Below, piece by piece: positions 14,053-16,859 of a DNA stretch of 16,859 nt. Below the pieces are notes generated by a model. It had not been told where the DNA came from. It did no database searches and saw nothing but the letters and a program-made list of their open reading frames with translations. The DNA is from JAJFUG01 sp964386505 (lineage in GTDB: Bacteria; Gemmatimonadota; Glassbacteria; GWA2-58-10): the NCBI GenBank assembly GCA_964386505.1, contig CAYLSM010000086.1, forward strand, positions 1 through 16,859, written 5' to 3'. The position numbers and the translations under genes are program-made. Positions within the stretch are counted from its first letter, which is position 1; each line of letters opens with the position of its first letter.

Positions 14053-14055
14053 GTC
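14040..14055 (+). promoter_or_regulatory. Weak sigma54-like element inside the terminator
   Basis: TGGCATC (14040-14046), then four T residues, then TTGTC (14051-14055) resembles the sigma54 consensus TGGCACG-N4-TTGCA. The -24 part is good, but the -12 GC is replaced by GT, which is expected to weaken it. Transcription would start near 14066, about 22 bp before ATG 14088. The element shares bases with the terminator hairpin, so the likeness may be accidental. Confidence 0.2.
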
Positions 14056-14087
14056 TTATATGTTCCGAACCTTTTCTCCCGCGGGGT

Positions 14088-14507
14088 ATGATGACAGCCA
14101 AAAGACTCCTTCTTGTAGACGACGAAACTGCGGTTTTGTTCGCCTACAAAAAAGTCCTCCAGCGCACCGGTCTGCTGGTGGACGCTACGGATTCCAAGAA
14201 GGAGACGATTCGGCTGCTGGAGAAGCATGCCTACGATGTGGCGATTCTTGATCTGAGGCTGAGCGGGGGCACTTGCGAGGAGGGTTTCGAGCTGATGTCG
14301 GTTATCAAGAGCCAGTCGCCCTCCACCAAAATCATGCTGATCACCGCCTACGGCAATCCGGACATCCGGGACAAAGCTTCGCGCCTGGGGGCGGATTTCT
14401 ATTTCGAAAAACCCGTTTCGACCAAATTCATCCAGGAGGCGTTGCGCCTGGCGGGCGTACCGATCCAGGATGAAGAGATTTCGAAAGTGATCTGGAAGTT
14501 CAGTTAA
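14088..14507 (+). CDS. Stand-alone receiver-domain response regulator
   Basis: This is a 139-residue single-domain receiver. The frame is open further upstream, to 14022, but that start lies inside a terminator hairpin, so ATG 14088 (or the adjacent ATG 14091) is preferred. The product begins MMTAKRLLLVDDETAVLFAY. It shows D11 and D12 for Mg2+ binding, the phosphorylation site D55 in VAILDLRLSGG, MLITAYGN with the conserved Thr, and FYFEKPVS with the conserved Lys. A short C-terminal extension (GVPIQDEEISKVIWKFS) follows the receiver and there is no output domain. Such proteins act in phosphorelays, as phosphate sinks, or by protein contact. The nearby PAS kinase is the obvious candidate partner. 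The ribosome binding site is poor (GCGGGGT), which suggests low expression. Confidence 0.85.
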   Translation: MMTAKRLLLVDDETAVLFAYKKVLQRTGLLVDATDSKKETIRLLEKHAYDVAILDLRLSGGTCEEGFELMSVIKSQSPSTKIMLITAYGNPDIRDKASRLGADFYFEKPVSTKFIQEALRLAGVPIQDEEISKVIWKFS

Positions 14508-14577
14508 CGTGCCGTCCGCCCGCTGACAGGGGCGTCTGCACAATCTTGTCTCAAGGATGAGCCAGTTCATGCTACCT

Positions 14578-14625
14578 GGTTCGAGTTGTTTCAAGAACTC
14601 GAGGAGTTGAGCTGAAACCTTTTTT
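14578..14625 (+). promoter_or_regulatory. Terminator with a competing upstream hairpin (possible attenuator)
   Basis: GTTTCA (14588-14593) pairs with TGAAAC (14613-14618), and inside this AACTC (14596-14600) pairs with GAGTT (14604-14608). The stem is followed at once by a run of six T residues (14620-14625), as in an intrinsic terminator. An alternative stem, TCGAGTT (14581-14587) with AACTCGA (14596-14602), uses the same AACTC arm and puts the terminator's 5' arm in its loop. The two folds exclude each other, as in attenuators. The element lies about 70 bp after the receiver stop and about 90 bp before the TonB receptor start. It may simply terminate the receiver transcript. Confidence 0.5.
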
Positions 14626-14690
14626 CAAGGCCCAGGAGGTGCTGCCTATGGAGTGACCGTGACTTTTGTCCGCCTTCATGTTGCTCCGTT

Positions 14691-14704
14691 CCAATTTCAA
14701 TTGG
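14691..14704. promoter_or_regulatory. Palindrome abutting the ribosome binding site of the TonB receptor gene
   Basis: CCAATT (14691-14696) and AATTGG (14699-14704) are exact inverted repeats with a two-base spacer, and they run into the GGGGGA ribosome-binding sequence at 14703-14708. The two-base gap is too short for an easy RNA hairpin but is typical of a dimeric protein operator. Confidence 0.35.
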
Positions 14705-14712
14705 GGGATTAC

Positions 14713-16859
14713 ATGCAACACAGAATCTCACTCGTACACGTGTCGCGGATGCTGGCGCTGGCGGCGACGCTGGTGCTGGTGAATGCGGCGCTGATCCTGG
14801 CCCAGCTCAGCACGGCGAAGGTCGAGGGTATTGTCCGTGACAAAGATACGGGCAAGCCCTTGCAGGGTGCGCAGGTCACCATTGAAGGCACCCGGCTGGG
14901 TAACGTGACCAATGCAGACGGTTACTACTTTATCCTGAACGTGCCGCCTGGACGTCAGTCGATCACCTTCACATTTACCGGCTATCAGAAGATGACGATC
15001 GCCGACCAGCTGCTGCTGGCCGGCCAGACTGCCACTGTCAATGGTGCCATGAGCTCCGCTGTCGTGGAGATGCAGGGCATCACGGTAGAGGGTGAAGCCG
15101 AAGTGCTTGTCCCGCGTGATAACACGGTGACCAAGCAGCGTATGACCGCTGCGGACGTCAAAGAGACCCCGGCGACCAAGCTCGAAGACATGATGATCCT
15201 GCAGGCCGGCGTGCAGACCGGTGGTCGTGACTCCGAGGCCCGCGGCCTGCGTATCCGTGGCGGCCGCCTGGGTGAGGAACTCATGGTGGTCGACGGCGTG
15301 CCGGTGCGTAACTACACCGCCAACCCGTTCCAGAGCGGACAGGGCTGGATTTTCGAGACTGAAATCGGTTCCCAGGGCGAGGATACCACGCCTCTGGAAA
15401 TCTCGTCCGACGCCGTGGAGCAGGTGGACATTATCACCGGCGGCTTCCAGGCCGAGTATGGTAACGCGCAGTCCGGTATCGTCAACATCGTCACCAAAGA
15501 GGGTGGCCCGGATTATCGTGGAAGCGCGCGTTTCACCACCGACCAGCAGCAGCCCCGCACCTCGGACTGGGGTTACAACCAGGTCCAGGCCAGTGTCGGC
15601 GGACCGGTGCCCCTGCTCAAGAACATGTATATCTACGGTTCGGGTGAAATACAGGGCTTTGCCGATCGTATCGCCACCCACGCGGATGAGGGTTTCCGCG
15701 GCGTTAACCAGGACTTTGTGGACCACCTGAACGAAGCGATCCACAACGACCCGGTCCTGGGTGATCGCGGCAAGGTCTACAGCCTGGACATGTTCAAGAC
15801 CGGTCACGAGTTCTACGCCACCCAGACCGGATCGAGGGAGTCGCTGTTCTCCCCGTCCAACCCGGTTCGTCTGCCCGGCAACTGGGCTGACCGTTCGCTG
15901 GCTACCGGCAAGGTGACCTACTCGCCGATGAACGGCCTGAAGCTGTTGCTGATCAACAGCTGGTCGCGTAATCAGCAGTCCTACCCCAGCGGCTACACGG
16001 CTGAGGGTAACTACTTCCAGAACGGGACGGTCGATACCCAGTCGGATTTCTACAAGAACTACCTGACCACCTACTGGAATCAGAGTCCGTACTGGTCGAA
16101 GGGTTACACCAGCATCAACGTGCCGCAGTCCTATGGCCGCCGCACCCGGACCAACGTGATGACCATGGGCGCCGACTGGGATTTCTGGCGCAGCACCCAG
16201 CGCAGCGCGAGCTTGCAGGTCCGCTACTGGAAGATGAACTCTCAGGACATCAACACCGCCAGCCAAAAGACCAACTGGGAGCGTGACACGTTCCTGAGCT
16301 GGTCTCCGCACGACATTCAGTTCGAGGTGGAGAGCTGGCCGAACAAGGAAGGTCTGTACACTCCCGAGCTGAAGAGCACCTATCTGCCGGACGGCATCAC
16401 CGGTTGGAAGCAGTATGTGCCGTTCGAGGGCCCCTTCGCTATCGAGGAAGAGACCTTCTACTACATGAACTACGGTTATCTGTCCGAGCACCAGAACAAC
16501 TACAAGGCCGACCTTGATCTGCAGATCGACCGCCGCAACCGCGCCAAGATCGGGTTCGCCTCCACCTACATCGACAACAACGTCTTCCGCACCAACTACA
16601 CCACCGAGAGACGCGATGCGCGCAACGAGTTCCGCTACAAGCCCCTGCTGTATGCGGCCTATGCGCAGAACCGTACCGATCTCGGCGATTTCGTGTTCGA
16701 CTATGGCCTGCGGTATGACGGGTTCCAGCACAACACGAACTGGGGCATCACCTCTCTCGATGCCTGGGGCGAGAGCGTAAATCCTCGCACCCTGCACGAG
16801 TGGTCGCCGCGTTTCGACGTGGCGTTCCCGGTGACCGACAAGTCGCAGCTGCGTTTCAG
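14713..16859 (+). CDS. TonB-dependent outer-membrane receptor with CarboxypepD_reg domain (3' partial)
   Basis: The frame is open from ATG 14713 to the right edge (715 codons plus two bases) and is preceded by GGGGGA at 14703-14708. Residues 1-30 form a signal peptide (hydrophobic core LALAATLVLVNAALILA, likely cut after A30). Residues about 35-115 form a carboxypeptidase-regulatory-like beta-sandwich (VEGIVRDKDTGKPLQGAQVT, NADGYYFILNVPPG). The plug domain spans about 145-265: KLEDMMILQAGVQTGG, LRIRGGR, ELMVVDGVPVRN, then VEQVDIITGGFQAEYGNAQS and GIVNIVTKEGG. The rest is beta-barrel strands rich in Tyr, Trp and Asn. Such receptors import large or scarce ligands, often oligosaccharides, through the outer membrane using TonB energy. 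The ligand is unknown; the glycan block upstream makes a sugar plausible. The barrel is incomplete because the window ends. A partner SusD-like gene, if present, would lie downstream. Confidence 0.92.
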   Translation, partial: MQHRISLVHVSRMLALAATLVLVNAALILAQLSTAKVEGIVRDKDTGKPLQGAQVTIEGTRLGNVTNADGYYFILNVPPGRQSITFTFTGYQKMTIADQLLLAGQTATVNGAMSSAVVEMQGITVEGEAEVLVPRDNTVTKQRMTAADVKETPATKLEDMMILQAGVQTGGRDSEARGLRIRGGRLGEELMVVDGVPVRNYTANPFQSGQGWIFETEIGSQGEDTTPLEISSDAVEQVDIITGGFQAEYGNAQSGIVNIVTKEGGPDYRGSARFTTDQQQPRTSDWGYNQVQASVGGPVPLLKNMYIYGSGEIQGFADRIATHADEGFRGVNQDFVDHLNEAIHNDPVLGDRGKVYSLDMFKTGHEFYATQTGSRESLFSPSNPVRLPGNWADRSLATGKVTYSPMNGLKLLLINSWSRNQQSYPSGYTAEGNYFQNGTVDTQSDFYKNYLTTYWNQSPYWSKGYTSINVPQSYGRRTRTNVMTMGADWDFWRSTQRSASLQVRYWKMNSQDINTASQKTNWERDTFLSWSPHDIQFEVESWPNKEGLYTPELKSTYLPDGITGWKQYVPFEGPFAIEEETFYYMNYGYLSEHQNNYKADLDLQIDRRNRAKIGFASTYIDNNVFRTNYTTERRDARNEFRYKPLLYAAYAQNRTDLGDFVFDYGLRYDGFQHNTNWGITSLDAWGESVNPRTLHEWSPRFDVAFPVTDKSQLRF

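Noticed and set aside
14022..14087. Upstream start (14022) for the stand-alone receiver protein
   Set aside because: The 22 extra residues would be encoded by the terminator hairpin itself, and the receiver fold begins just after ATG 14088.
13907..14251. 114-residue + frame across the terminator region
   Set aside because: It runs through the dyads and the terminator hairpin and overlaps the receiver gene in another frame. There is no ribosome binding site or motif.
14728..16797. 689-residue open frame on the - strand
   Set aside because: It lies exactly opposite the TonB receptor, whose + frame shows a signal peptide, regulatory domain and plug motifs. The - strand frame has no recognisable domain and reflects codon bias.
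1..16859. CRISPR arrays, tRNA or rRNA genes, insertion sequences, phage genes
   Set aside because: No regularly spaced repeats, tRNA-like cloverleaf, rRNA segment, transposase or integrase motif was seen in any part of the window.

Overview
The window looks like a high-GC chromosomal segment of a Gram-negative, carbohydrate-degrading heterotroph. It carries a TonB-dependent outer-membrane receptor, an N-terminal lipobox protein and a Tat-exported oxidoreductase. The gene style is glycosidases, a Gfo/Idh/MocA protein with a Tat signal, a URO-D-family protein, an SSS symporter and a carboxypeptidase-regulatory-domain TonB receptor. That is typical of uncultured lineages around the FCB and PVC groups. 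This placement is inference; no rRNA or marker gene is present. All real genes lie on the + strand. The very long open frames on the - strand are codon-bias shadows.

Region 1 (1-9951) is a glycan or galactoside utilisation block. In order it holds the 3' end of an exported CARDB-repeat protein, a URO-D/corrinoid-methyltransferase-like protein, a 42-residue single-span membrane protein, an SSS sodium:solute symporter, a cytoplasmic GH36-type alpha-galactosidase, a large lipoprotein whose central barrel looks distantly like the same GH clan, and a Tat-exported Gfo/Idh/MocA oxidoreductase. The last gene has its own promoter-like sequence, and the block ends in a strong intrinsic terminator (9979-10011). 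A reasonable model is that the lipoprotein and the oxidoreductase act on glycans outside the cytoplasm, the symporter imports a product, and the cytoplasmic GH36 enzyme splits it.

Region 2 (about 10012-14507) is a signalling block after a gene-free, AT-richer spacer of about 370 bp. It holds a soluble PAS histidine kinase, an NtrC-family sigma54 activator overlapping it by 29 bp, and, beyond a perfect terminator hairpin, a stand-alone receiver protein. The first PAS domain of the kinase appears to be interrupted by a roughly 185-residue lectin-like (concanavalin A/DUF1080-type) beta-sandwich, which makes it a candidate intracellular sugar-sensing kinase. The spacer before the stand-alone receiver carries two near-identical dyads about 100-125 bp upstream of a sigma54-like element embedded in the terminator.

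Region 3 (14508-16859) holds a leader with competing hairpins (a possible attenuator) and a palindrome touching the ribosome binding site. It is followed by the first 715 codons of a TonB-dependent receptor with a CarboxypepD_reg domain, which runs off the right edge. The most interesting parts of the window are the lectin-in-PAS kinase with its regulators, the small membrane protein beside the symporter, and the putative attenuator before the TonB receptor.
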